Positions 17,954 to 24,774 of a stretch of DNA of 64,000 nucleotides are shown piece after piece. Positions within the stretch are counted from its first letter, which is position 1; each line of letters opens with the position of its first letter. The stretch is from Luteimonas sp. MC1825 (GTDB lineage Bacteria; Pseudomonadota; Gammaproteobacteria; Xanthomonadales; Xanthomonadaceae): assembly GCF_014764385.1 (NCBI RefSeq), contig NZ_CP061714.1:310001-374000 (forward strand). The letters are read 5' to 3'. Both the position numbers and the translations under genes were made by a program. The notes beneath the pieces were generated by a model. It worked only from the letters and a program-made list of their open reading frames with translations, was not told the DNA's origin and searched no databases.

Positions 17954-18349
17954 ATGGAAGGATGCGCGAAGGGCAATCCGGTGGTCTGGTTCGAGATCCA
18001 CGCCCGCGACCTCGCGAAGGCGAAGGCCTTCTACGAGGCGATGCTCGACACCACGCTCGAACCCCTGGCCGATCCAACCGCGGAAGGGACCGTGGCGATG
18101 TTCGCGTTCCCGGCCGATCCGCAGGGCTTCGGCGCCGGCGGCGCGCTGGTGCACGCGCCCGATGCGCAGCCGTCCGCGGGCGGCCTGATGGTGTACTTCG
18201 GCAGCGATGACTGCGCGGCGCCGCTGGCCCGCGCGCTGGCCGCGGGCGGCCGCGAGGTGTCGGGCAAGGAATCCATCGGGCCCTACGGCTTCTGCGCGGT
18301 CGTCGCCGATCCCGACGGCAACCACGTCGGCCTGCATTCGATGGCCTGA
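17954..18349 (+). CDS. VOC (glyoxalase/bleomycin resistance) family protein
   Basis: A 131-residue protein of the vicinal-oxygen-chelate fold with the family N-terminal pattern WFEIHARDLAKAKAFYEAML and the closing strand VVADPDGNHVGLHS. Such proteins form metal-binding barrels that act as isomerases, dioxygenases or drug-binding proteins; no specific reaction can be given. First gene of a probable operon with the DUF1428 gene (51 bases downstream) and a second VOC gene, under the divergent TetR regulator. The common theme may be defence against a small reactive or toxic compound. Confidence 0.87.
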   Translation: MEGCAKGNPVVWFEIHARDLAKAKAFYEAMLDTTLEPLADPTAEGTVAMFAFPADPQGFGAGGALVHAPDAQPSAGGLMVYFGSDDCAAPLARALAAGGREVSGKESIGPYGFCAVVADPDGNHVGLHSMA

Positions 18350-18400
18350 CACCCCGGACGACACCCACCGGGTGCCTCCCACCATTCACTGGAGGATGAC

Positions 18401-18784
18401 ATGAGCTACATCGACGGTTTCGTGCTCGCGGTGCCCACCGCGCGCAAGCAGGAGTTCATCGACCACGCCAACGAGGGTGATCCGATGTTCATGGACCGTG
18501 GCGCGCTGCGCGTGCTCGAGTGCTGGGCCGACGACGTGCCCGACGGCAAGGTCACCGACTTCCGCCGTGCGGTGCAGGCCAGGGACGACGAGTCGGTGGT
18601 GTTCTCGTGGATCGAGTGGCCCGACAAGGCGACGCGCGATGCGGCGATGAAGGACATGATGGACGACCCGCGCGCGGATCCGGCGAAGAACCCGATGCCG
18701 TTCGACGGCAAGCGGATGATCTTCGGCGGCTTTTCGCCGGTGGTCACGATGGGCGCGGCGCTGGCGGGGGAGGCAGGCGCGTGA
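18401..18784 (+). CDS. DUF1428 family protein (YbaA-like)
   Basis: A 127-residue protein closely matching the DUF1428/YbaA family: MSYIDGFVLAVPTARKQEF at the start, ALRVLECWADDVPDGKVTDF, VVFSWIEWPDKATRDAA and MPFDGKRMIFGGFSPVV near the end. The fold is a dimeric alpha/beta barrel and the role is unknown. An AGGA ribosome site precedes the ATG. The last four bases, GTGA, also start the next gene, so translation is coupled. Confidence 0.9.
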   Translation: MSYIDGFVLAVPTARKQEFIDHANEGDPMFMDRGALRVLECWADDVPDGKVTDFRRAVQARDDESVVFSWIEWPDKATRDAAMKDMMDDPRADPAKNPMPFDGKRMIFGGFSPVVTMGAALAGEAGA

Positions 18785-19191
18785 GTGCCTGCAGCGCGAT
18801 CTACATCAACCTGCCGGTCGCGGATCCGGGGCGCTCGCGGTCGTTCTTCGAAGGGCTCGGATTCGCCATCAATCCGCAATTCTCCGATGCCAACGCGACC
18901 TGCGTGGTGCTCGGCGACAACATGTACGCGATGCTGCTGGCGCGCGATTTCTTCGCGGGCTTCTGCACCCGGCCGGTCGGCGATCCCGCCGCGTCCACGG
19001 CGGTGCTGACCTGCCTGCACCTGGGGGCGCGGGACGAGGTGGACGCGATGGTGGCGCGGGCGTCATCGTCCGGCGGCGCGTCGCATCGGGAGCCGGCAGA
19101 CCACGGGTGGATGTACCAGTCCGCCTTCCGTGATCCGGACGGAAACGTGTGGGAGTTGATGGCGACCACAGGGGATCCGCCGTGGGGGTAA
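18781..19191 (+). CDS. VOC family protein
   Basis: A 136-residue second VOC-fold protein in the operon, only distantly like the first. It starts with GTG overlapping the DUF1428 stop (GTGA) and reads SAIYINLPVADPGRSRSFF, then FRDPDGNVWELMATTGDPP near the end. The pattern IYINLPV..P..S..FF belongs to the glyoxalase-like group often annotated as lactoylglutathione lyase-related, but the metal-binding His/Glu set is incomplete to the eye (Glu in NVWELM is present). Substrate unknown. The second 71-bp array follows the stop. Confidence 0.87.
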   Translation: MSACSAIYINLPVADPGRSRSFFEGLGFAINPQFSDANATCVVLGDNMYAMLLARDFFAGFCTRPVGDPAASTAVLTCLHLGARDEVDAMVARASSSGGASHREPADHGWMYQSAFRDPDGNVWELMATTGDPPWG

Positions 19192-19226
19192 GTGTGAACA
19201 TCGTCGCTGCTGGCTGATCGCGCGGC

Positions 19227-19297
19227 GGCTGACCGCACATGCCGACATTCTTCGCTGGCGTTCCGAGGCGTGCGAATGCCGGCATGCACGGCCAGCC
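19227..19297 (+). repeat. 71-bp hairpin element, copy R4
   Basis: Begins GGCTGACC and ends GGCCAGCC, with 20 of 24 arm positions paired. All four mismatches are A-C on the plus strand. The inner arms (CATTC and GAATG) differ from R1/R5 on both sides, which is compensatory change. Confidence 0.85.
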
Positions 19298-19346
19298 GGT
19301 GTTGGGCTGCGGCGGGTCGCTGGCAAGCGCCGTGGGTCTTCGCGGC

Positions 19347-19417
19347 GGCTGTCCGCGCACGCCGACGCTCTTCGCTGGCGTTCCGAGGCGTGCGAGCGCC
19401 GACATGCGCGGACAGCC
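19347..19417 (+). repeat. 71-bp hairpin element, copy R5
   Basis: Begins GGCTGTCC and ends GGACAGCC, with 21 of 24 arm positions paired; the three mismatches are A-C on the plus strand. Pair 6-66 is T-A here but A-T in R1, a compensatory double change. Confidence 0.85.
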
Positions 19418-19553
19418 CTTGCAGCGCCGTCGCAACTTGCCGGCGACGTACAGGCTTATGGAGAAGTGTGGCGCCGCGAAACGCCGCACTCCATCACGTC
19501 AAGAGCGCTGTCCCGTCCTAGCCGCTCTCCCCACTGCAGCAGGATCACGAGGA

Positions 19554-19624
19554 GGCCAGGGCCGTACGCCCGCAAGCGCACGCCTCGGAACGCCAGCGAA
19601 GCTTGCGGGCGTACGGATCTGGCC
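19554..19624 (-). repeat. 71-bp hairpin element, copy R6 (inverted)
   Basis: Begins GGCCAGGG and ends ATCTGGCC on the plus strand. The arms pair at 22 of 24 positions, with one G-T and one G-A. The sequence is close to R3, and the preceding 54-bp block (19500-19553) is also shared with R3. Confidence 0.85.
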
Positions 19625-19645
19625 GGAGTGTGGCCTAGCGAAAAA

Positions 19646-20338
19646 TCAACCCGCCACGATCAGCCAGTTGTTGAAGGGCGTGTTGCCGTAGAGGGGGCGG
19701 AAGTCGACGTGCAGGCCCGCGGCGGCGAGCTGCGATTGCAGGCCTTCGCGCGTGGGGTAGCACTTCGGGACTTCCTGCATCCAGCCGAACAGGTGCGCCA
19801 GGCGGTCGGTGATGCGGGTGGTGCGGCCGCGCCGGCTGTCGTCGCCCAGGCCGCTGCGGATCACGAGCTTCGCCCCGGGGGTGAGCATGGCGATCGCGTC
19901 GGCGAGCAGCGCGCGCTGCGCTTCGGCGTCGAGGTACTGCAGCACGTCGAGGATGGCGACGCTGCCGGCGTGCGGCGGCCAGCCATCGGCGAGGTCGACG
20001 ACCGCGAAGCGCGCGTCATCTTCGAACCCGCACTGCGCCGCGATGCGCGTGCCGCGGCGGATCTTGTCGGCATCGATGTCGACGCCGTGGTAGGGCATGG
20101 CCTGGCCGTCGAGGCGCAGCGCATGCAGCAGCAGGCCCAGCCCGCAGCCGAGGTCGAGCACCGGCGCGCTGGTGCCGCGCAGCGCGTCCAGGACGCCCGG
20201 GTAGAGCGGGTCGCTGCGCAGCTTGGACAGCGTGTAGAAATAGTCGTAGCGGTTGCCGAGCACGTGGGCGGGCAGGAACGCGCGCGCGATGGCGCGGGCT
20301 TCGTGGGGCGGGAACGGGGCGGTGGCGGAACGGGTCAT
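19646..20338 (-). CDS. Class I SAM-dependent methyltransferase
   Basis: A 230-residue protein with a Rossmann methyltransferase fold: motif I is VLDLGCGLGLLLHAL (residues 62-76), the acidic loop YHGVDIDADKIRRG follows, and motif IV-like VAILDVLQYLD lies near residue 110. The closing YGNTPFNNWLIVAG is characteristic of a group found in lipid/polyketide-like or cyclopropane-related clusters, but the substrate is not known. The ATG overlaps the GDSL gene stop by four bases (ATGA). It is the third gene of the minus-strand operon that starts with the aminotransferase. Confidence 0.85.
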   Translation of the reverse strand: MTRSATAPFPPHEARAIARAFLPAHVLGNRYDYFYTLSKLRSDPLYPGVLDALRGTSAPVLDLGCGLGLLLHALRLDGQAMPYHGVDIDADKIRRGTRIAAQCGFEDDARFAVVDLADGWPPHAGSVAILDVLQYLDAEAQRALLADAIAMLTPGAKLVIRSGLGDDSRRGRTTRITDRLAHLFGWMQEVPKCYPTREGLQSQLAAAGLHVDFRPLYGNTPFNNWLIVAG

Positions 20339-20961
20339 GGCGTCCTTGCGTGGCGCTGCAGCAGGTGGCGGGCGGCCGGCAAGGCCAGGCGCGTCCATTC
20401 GGCGTGCATGGGGGCGGCGGGGTGCAGGCCGTCGTCAGCCAGCATGGCCGGCTCGGCGCCGCGTTCGCGACTGATGGGGCAGATGTCGACGAAAGCGACG
20501 CCACGCGCGTCGCAGATCGCGCGTGCGGCTGTGTTGTAGACATCCAGCTCGCGTGCGATCCCGGCCAGGTCCCGTCCACTTTCGGCGGCGAACGGGGTGA
20601 CGCCCCAGTCGGGGATGGACAGCACCAGCACGCGGTCGGTGCGGCCGTCGACAAAGGCGATGGCGCGGTCCAGCAGTGCGCTGAACCCGTCGCGGTACCC
20701 GGCGACATCGCGGCCGCGGTACTGGTCGTTGACGCCGATCAGCAGGCTGGCGAAATCGAACGGACCCCGTGGCTGGGCGGCGTCGATCGCAGTGGCGAGT
20801 TCGTCGGTGGTCCAGCCGGTGGCGGCGATGGTGAGCGGGTCGTCGATCGCGATGCCGTCCGCGCGCAGCACCCGGGCCAGGCCATGCGTCCAGCGCGCGT
20901 GGGGGGCGACGCCTTCGCCGATCGTGTACGAGTCGCCGAGCGCGAGGTAGCGGAGCGCCAC
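20335..20961 (-). CDS. SGNH/GDSL hydrolase family protein
   Basis: A 208-residue esterase or lipase-like protein with the block I nucleophile in LALGDSYTIGEGV, block III LLIGVNDQYRGRDV containing the conserved Asn, and block V DDGLHPAAPMHAEW containing Asp and His. No signal peptide is visible, so it is probably cytosolic. The GTG start at 20961 lies seven bases after the aminotransferase stop; the stop overlaps the methyltransferase start. The natural substrate is unknown. Co-translation with both neighbours suggests a shared task, but I cannot name it. Confidence 0.87.
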   Translation of the reverse strand: MALRYLALGDSYTIGEGVAPHARWTHGLARVLRADGIAIDDPLTIAATGWTTDELATAIDAAQPRGPFDFASLLIGVNDQYRGRDVAGYRDGFSALLDRAIAFVDGRTDRVLVLSIPDWGVTPFAAESGRDLAGIARELDVYNTAARAICDARGVAFVDICPISRERGAEPAMLADDGLHPAAPMHAEWTRLALPAARHLLQRHARTP

Positions 20962-20968
20962 GCCGCGG

Positions 20969-22237
20969 TCAGGCCGTGGCCGCGCGCGCGGCGGTGATCG
21001 GCACCACCTTGCCGGCGGCTTCGGCGCGTCGGTCGAGCACGCGTTCGATGCGCCGGAACACTTCGCGCAGCTGGTCCGGCTCGGGCAGCAGCGTCACGCG
21101 GAAATGGTTGCGGTAGGGCACGTTGAAGCTCGAGCCCGGCACCACCAGGACGTGCTCGGTCTCCATCAGCTCGAGCGCGAAATCGTGGTCGTCGAAGCCC
21201 TGCGCGGCCGGACCGGTGACGCCCGGGAACGCATACAGCGCGCCGGCCGGTGCGTGCAGCTTGAGGTGCGCGCTGGCGGCGCAGCTTTCGATCACCGCAC
21301 GGCGCGCTTCGTGCAGTCGGCCGCCGGGCGCGCACAGCGGGCCGATGGTGTCGGGCCCCGACAGCGCTGCCGGCACCGCGAACTGGCCCGGCACGTTGGC
21401 GCACAGGCGCAGCGCGCCGAGCAGGTCCATGGCGTGGCGGTAGTCGCGGGTGGCGGCTTCGTCGCCGGACAGCATCGCCCAGCCCACGCGCCAGCCGCAG
21501 GCGCGGTGCACCTTGGACAGGCCGCCGAACGACAGGCACGGCACGTCGCCGGCCAGCGGCGCCAGCGGCTCGAACGTGGCGCTGTCGTAGAGGATGCCGT
21601 CGTAGATCTCGTCGGACATCAGCAACAGGCCGCGGCGCGCGGCGATGTCGACGATGCGCTCGAGCAGCGCGCGCGGGTAGGTCGCGCCGGTCGGATTGTT
21701 GGGGTTGATCAGCACGATGGCGCGGGTGCGCGACGACACCAGCGCTTCGAGCTCGTCCGGATCCGGCAGGAAGGCGTTGCCTTCCTTGCAGCGGTAGTAC
21801 ACCGGGCGGCCGTCGTTGAGGATGGTGGCCGCCGACCACAGCGGGTAGTCGGGCGAGGGCAACAGCACTTCGTCGCCGGGGTTGAGCAGGGCGCGCAGGG
21901 CGATGTCGATCAGCTCGCTCACGCCGTTGCCGATGAACACGTCGTTGGCCGAGGCGCCGGTGACGCCACGCGCGGCGTGCTGGGCGGCCACCGCCTCGCG
22001 CGCGGCGGGCAGGCCCTGCTGGTGCGTGTACGGATCGGTGCCGGCGATGTGGTCGGCGATCGCGCGCTGCAGGTGCTCCGGCGCGCGGAATCCGAAGGCG
22101 CCGGGATTGCCGATGTTGAGCTTGATCAGGGTGTGGCCCTGCGCCTCGAGGTCGCGGGCGCGGCGGGCAAGTTCGCCACGGATCTCGTAGCGGACTTCGG
22201 ACAGGCGCTCGCGCGTCTTCAGGCGGGGCTCGGACAT
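20969..22237 (-). CDS. alaA: PLP-dependent aminotransferase, AlaA-like (glutamate-pyruvate)
   Basis: A 422-residue class I/II aminotransferase. Pyridoxal phosphate would be bound at Lys242 in SFGGLSKVHRACGWRVGW; other fold markers are LNIGNPGAFGF, DVFIGNGVSELID, INPNNPTGATYP, MSDEIYDGILYD and the carboxylate Arg in YRNHFRVTLLPE. Overall similarity is to AlaA, which makes alanine from pyruvate and glutamate; a related specificity cannot be excluded. The ATG at 22237 is chosen because homologues begin near MSEPRLKTRERLSEVRYEIRG. It heads an operon with the GDSL and methyltransferase genes and is divergent from rsgA. Confidence 0.87.
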   Translation of the reverse strand: MSEPRLKTRERLSEVRYEIRGELARRARDLEAQGHTLIKLNIGNPGAFGFRAPEHLQRAIADHIAGTDPYTHQQGLPAAREAVAAQHAARGVTGASANDVFIGNGVSELIDIALRALLNPGDEVLLPSPDYPLWSAATILNDGRPVYYRCKEGNAFLPDPDELEALVSSRTRAIVLINPNNPTGATYPRALLERIVDIAARRGLLLMSDEIYDGILYDSATFEPLAPLAGDVPCLSFGGLSKVHRACGWRVGWAMLSGDEAATRDYRHAMDLLGALRLCANVPGQFAVPAALSGPDTIGPLCAPGGRLHEARRAVIESCAASAHLKLHAPAGALYAFPGVTGPAAQGFDDHDFALELMETEHVLVVPGSSFNVPYRNHFRVTLLPEPDQLREVFRRIERVLDRRAEAAGKVVPITAARAATA

Positions 22238-22314
22238 CGGTGCGGGGCGTGCGGGGGTGGCCGCAAAGCCTAGCGGAATTGCCGCCTGGCCGCCGGCGCG
22301 GCGCGACTGGGGGA

Positions 22315-22320
22315 TAGAAT
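22315..22320 (+). promoter_or_regulatory. -10 box (TAGAAT) of rsgA
   Basis: TAGAAT lies six bases before the ATG at 22327, so transcription would start at or near that ATG. This suggests a leaderless or very short leader. The same hexamer occurs before maeB, aceE and rsmC. Confidence 0.5.
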
Positions 22321-22349
22321 CCGCGCATGCCCAACACCGACCCCCGCGC

Positions 22350-23402
22350 TTGAGTCCCGAGATCCTCGCCCTGCGGGCGATCGGCTGGCCGTACGAGGGC
22401 CTGCCGGCCTCGGGCGGCTGGGCGGAGGTGATGGCCGCGCACCCCATGGCGCAGCCGGTGCGGGTGGTCGAGCAGCACCGCACCAAATACGTGGTCGCGG
22501 TGGGTCCCGGCGATGGATTCGCCGTGGAGTCGCTGCCGGAATGGCAGCGTCCGAAGTGCCCGCCGGAGCAGCGCGCCGCCGTCGGTGACTGGCTGCTGGT
22601 CGAGGGCCGCCAGGTGGTCGCCCTGCTGCTGCCGCGGCGCAGCGTGGTCAAGCGCGCGGCCGCCGGCGAGCATTACAAGCAGCAGATCATCGCGACCAAC
22701 ATCGACACCGCGTTCGTGGTCTGCGGCCTGGACGGCGATTTCAACCCGCGGCGCATCGAGCGCTACCTGCTGCTGGTGCAGGGCGGCGGCGTGGAGCCGG
22801 TGCTGGTGCTCACCAAGGCGGACCAGCCCGGCGTCGACATCGACGGCGCGATGGCCGAGCTGGAAGACAGCATCCGCGCCGGCCTGGCGGTGGTGGTGGT
22901 CAATGCCCGCGACCCGGCCAGCGTCGCGGCGCTGGACCCCTGGCTCGGCCCGGGCCGCACCGCGGTGCTGGTGGGCAGTTCCGGCGCGGGCAAGTCCACG
23001 CTGACCAATTCGCTGGTCGGCCACGAGCGCATGCGCACCGGCGCGGTGCGCGAAAACGATGCGCGCGGCCGCCACACCACCACCCACCGTGCGCTGGTGC
23101 CGCTGGCCTCGGGTGCCTGCCTGATCGACACCCCGGGCATGCGCGAGCTCAAGCCCACCGGCGAGGAGGACATCGCCGAGGGCGGGTTTGCCGAAGTCGA
23201 GGCGCTGGCCGACGCCTGCCGCTTCCGCGACTGCAAGCATGATCGCGAACCCGGCTGCGCGGTGCGCGCGGCGATCGAGGCCGGAACGCTGGACGCGGCC
23301 CGCTTCGCGCACTACATCAAGCTGCGCGACGAGGTGGCCGGTGCCGCCAGCGTGCTCGCCAGCCGCCTGGCGCAGGCGCAGGCGAAGCCGGGCCGTCGCT
23401 GA
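22350..23402 (+). CDS. rsgA: Ribosome small-subunit-dependent GTPase A (RsgA/YjeQ)
   Basis: A circularly permuted GTPase of 350 residues from the only nearby in-frame start, TTG 22350, that helps the final maturation of the 30S subunit. An N-terminal OB domain is followed by G4 (VLVLTKADQPG), G1 (LVGSSGAGKSTL), G3 (LIDTPGMREL) and the zinc finger CRFRDCKHDREPGC. An ATG at 22327 that fits the promoter and homologue length is one frame off; a single extra C in the C5 run at 22341-22345 would join it, giving MPNTDPPRLSPEIL. This may be a sequencing error or a real TTG start. It is divergent from alaA. Confidence 0.92.
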   Translation: MSPEILALRAIGWPYEGLPASGGWAEVMAAHPMAQPVRVVEQHRTKYVVAVGPGDGFAVESLPEWQRPKCPPEQRAAVGDWLLVEGRQVVALLLPRRSVVKRAAAGEHYKQQIIATNIDTAFVVCGLDGDFNPRRIERYLLLVQGGGVEPVLVLTKADQPGVDIDGAMAELEDSIRAGLAVVVVNARDPASVAALDPWLGPGRTAVLVGSSGAGKSTLTNSLVGHERMRTGAVRENDARGRHTTTHRALVPLASGACLIDTPGMRELKPTGEEDIAEGGFAEVEALADACRFRDCKHDREPGCAVRAAIEAGTLDAARFAHYIKLRDEVAGAASVLASRLAQAQAKPGRR

Positions 23403-23436
23403 GCGCGACCGGCGCGCCACGGGGAGATCCGCCGCC

Positions 23437-24687
23437 ATGCACGCCAACGCCGACATCGCCCACCACGCCACGCTCGATGCGCGCATGGTCCAGGCCGCGC
23501 GCGGCATCCGCCTGCTGACCCTGGCGAGCTGGCCGGCATCGGTGCAGCACGCGTTCCTGGCGCGCTGGGCCAGCGGTGACGCGCGCCCGCCGCAGTACGC
23601 CTATCCGCGCCATGACTTCGGCGACGCACGCCGCGAGCTCGCGGCGATCGCGGTGGCCGCGGACCCGCAGCATCCGCTGGGCGCCTACATTGCCGATTCC
23701 GCGCGCAACTGGGGCGTTGCCGCGGAGCTGCTGGAGGCGCTGGGCACGGCGGCCGCCGGCCTGCATTCGGAACGGCTGTTCGGGCGCCCGGACGCGCCCT
23801 TGCCGGGCAGCGAGGCCACCACGCGCGATGCCGCGCGGCATTTCATCGCCATCGCCGACGAGCTCGACCGCGAGCTGCTGGCGCCCGAGGAGCAGGTGCA
23901 GGTCTCCGCCACCGCGCTGCAGCTGCAGCTGCAGGCCGACCTCGACGCGTTCTTCGACGCGCGCGTGGTCGAGGTGGTGCTCGACCCGGACCTGATCGCC
24001 AAGGCCGCCGCCGGCGCCACCCGCATCCGCCTGCGCGCGGGTGCGTCGTTCAGCGACTACGACCGCGGCCAGCTGCTGCAGCACGAGGCGTTCGTGCATT
24101 CGCTGAGCGCGCTCAACGGCCGGCGCCAGCCGCTGCTGGGCAGCCTGGCCCTGTCGTCGCCGCGCAGCACCGAAACCCAGGAAGGCCTGGCCACGTTTGC
24201 CGAGCTGGCCACCGGCAGCATCGACATCGAACGCATGAAGCGCGTGTCGCTGCGCACCGAGGCGATCGCGATGGCGATCGACGGCGCCGACTTCATCGAC
24301 GTGTTCCGCTGGTTCCTGGCGGCCGGCCAGGGCGAGGTGGACAGCTTCTCCTCGGCGCAGCGCGTGTTCCGCGGCGTGCCCACCTGCGGCGGCGCGGCGT
24401 TCACCAAGGACACGGTGTACCTGCGCGGCCTGGTCGGCGTGCACACGTTCTTCCGCCAGGCGCTGGCCGGCGGGCGCCTGCGCCTGTGTCGCCTGCTGTT
24501 CGCCGGCAAGATGACGCTCGACGACGTGGTGGCGTTCGAGCCGCTGTTCGACGACGGCACGCTGCTGCCGCCGTACTGGCTGCCGCGCTGGGTGTCGCGC
24601 GCCAACGGCCTGGCGGGGACGCTGGCATTCTCGGTGTTCGCCAACCGGATCCGCCTCGACAAGGTGGGCACCGGCAGGCACGGCTGA
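23437..24687 (+). CDS. QEGLA-motif protein, DUF1704/MATCAP-like putative metallopeptidase
   Basis: A 416-residue protein of the family annotated as flavohemoglobin expression-modulating QEGLA motif proteins. The metal-binding-like HEAFVHSLSALNG (HExxxH) and the name-giving STETQEGLATFAELATG are both present. The fold is related to eukaryotic MATCAP tubulin-tyrosine carboxypeptidases, so a carboxypeptidase acting on a protein or peptide tail is plausible but unproven in bacteria. A GGGGAGA ribosome site precedes ATG 23437, 34 bases after rsgA. No signal peptide. The substrate is unknown, as is any link with rsgA. Confidence 0.87.
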   Translation: MHANADIAHHATLDARMVQAARGIRLLTLASWPASVQHAFLARWASGDARPPQYAYPRHDFGDARRELAAIAVAADPQHPLGAYIADSARNWGVAAELLEALGTAAAGLHSERLFGRPDAPLPGSEATTRDAARHFIAIADELDRELLAPEEQVQVSATALQLQLQADLDAFFDARVVEVVLDPDLIAKAAAGATRIRLRAGASFSDYDRGQLLQHEAFVHSLSALNGRRQPLLGSLALSSPRSTETQEGLATFAELATGSIDIERMKRVSLRTEAIAMAIDGADFIDVFRWFLAAGQGEVDSFSSAQRVFRGVPTCGGAAFTKDTVYLRGLVGVHTFFRQALAGGRLRLCRLLFAGKMTLDDVVAFEPLFDDGTLLPPYWLPRWVSRANGLAGTLAFSVFANRIRLDKVGTGRHG

Positions 24688-24739
24688 GGCGCGACCGCTG
24701 CGTTGCGGTGGCGCGGCCGACGCCCCTGGCCGAAGCGGC

Positions 24740-24745
24740 TAGAAT
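24740..24745 (+). promoter_or_regulatory. -10 box (TAGAAT) of maeB
   Basis: TAGAAT 30 bases before the chosen maeB ATG. It matches the -10 hexamers of rsgA, aceE and rsmC. No convincing -35 was found at 16-18 bases. Confidence 0.45.
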
Positions 24746-24774
24746 CGATGGCCCGCCCCGCCGACCGTGAACCG

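Larger units (their letters stand above)
19192..19645. other. Non-coding region between convergent genes holding the second array of 71-bp elements
   Basis: This 454-bp gap repeats the architecture of the first array: R4 (19227-19297) and R5 (19347-19417) in one orientation, then R6 (19554-19624) inverted. Spacers of 49 and 136 bases correspond to 46 and 132 bases in the first array. No promoter or T-tract terminator was seen. Confidence 0.85.
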
